6,589 nucleotides of DNA, from positions 1 to 6,589 of the forward strand of contig JAVEDA010000398.1 in the NCBI GenBank assembly GCA_030841195.1, given 5' to 3'. The notes under the pieces were generated by a model. That model saw only the letters and a program-made list of their open reading frames with translations. It had not been told where the DNA came from and ran no database searches. Positions 6,535-6,589 of the stretch are shown in pieces; position 1 is the stretch's first letter; every line of letters starts with the position of its first letter. This DNA is from Actinomycetota bacterium. Its GTDB lineage: Bacteria > Actinomycetota > Actinomycetes > JACCUZ01. The position numbers were made by a program, and so were the translations under genes.

Positions 6535-6588
6535 TCAGTCGGCCGGCCAGGTGTGGACGGGCTGGTTTGAGTGCATGTGCTCGACGTA
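6535..6588 (-). CDS. C-terminal end of a GCS2-family protein in inverted orientation (partial, enters from the right edge)
   Basis: Reading the minus strand leftwards from 6588 gives YVEHMHSNQPVHTWPAD followed by TGA at 6537-6535. This matches my memory of the conserved C-terminus of the actinobacterial GCS2-like ligases (consensus near Y-x-x-x-M-x-x-N-x-P-V-H-T-W-P). It is exactly the segment missing from the neighbouring plus-strand gene. It is either the displaced, inverted tail of that gene or the 3' end of a convergent paralogue whose body lies beyond the window. Only 17 codons are visible, so the call rests on a short but distinctive motif. Confidence 0.6.
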   Translation of the reverse strand, partial: YVEHMHSNQPVHTWPAD

Positions 6589-6589
6589 C

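Overview
The window is about 70-75% GC by eye. It carries strong third-position G/C bias, a SigK-type sigma factor start, an actinobacterial-style SbcC, and a GCS2-family ligase of the kind I associate with mycothiol-producing actinobacteria. It is therefore almost certainly chromosomal DNA of a high-GC actinobacterium. I cannot name the genus from sequence alone.

Layout. (1) Positions 1-297, minus strand: the first 99 codons of an ECF-type sigma factor resembling SigK, cut by the window edge. (2) 298-397: a short spacer with a small hairpin, a 14-bp duplication and the sigma-gene ribosome binding site. (3) 398-5075, minus strand: a tightly packed three-gene operon transcribed sbcD -> sbcC -> a small HAD phosphatase. 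The junctions overlap (TGATG between sbcD and sbcC, GTGA between sbcC and the phosphatase). (4) 5076-5198: a divergent intergenic region with two perfect inverted repeats, one of them abutting the sbcD start codon. (5) 5199-6497, plus strand: a glutamate-cysteine-ligase-like (GCS2) gene that looks C-terminally truncated. (6) 6498-6589: a short spacer with a hairpin, followed on the MINUS strand by 17 codons and a stop that look like the missing C-terminal end of this same GCS2 family.

How the genes work together. SbcD (Mre11-type nuclease) and SbcC (Rad50-type SMC ATPase with a CPVC zinc hook) form the SbcCD complex, which processes DNA ends and hairpins. The third gene most resembles the 3'-phosphatase domain of T4 polynucleotide kinase/PNKP. 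The operon may therefore pair end nucleolysis with removal of blocking 3'-phosphates; this link is inference. The divergent GCS2 enzyme would form an amide or gamma-glutamyl-type bond on a carboxylate and has no obvious link to DNA repair.

The most interesting signal is at the right edge. The GCS2 open reading frame leaves family-like sequence near residue 420, and the family-like C-terminus reappears in inverted orientation about 40 bp after its stop. This is the geometry expected of a small inversion (invertible segment, old rearrangement or misassembly), or else of two tail-to-tail paralogues. About 200 bases beyond the window would decide.
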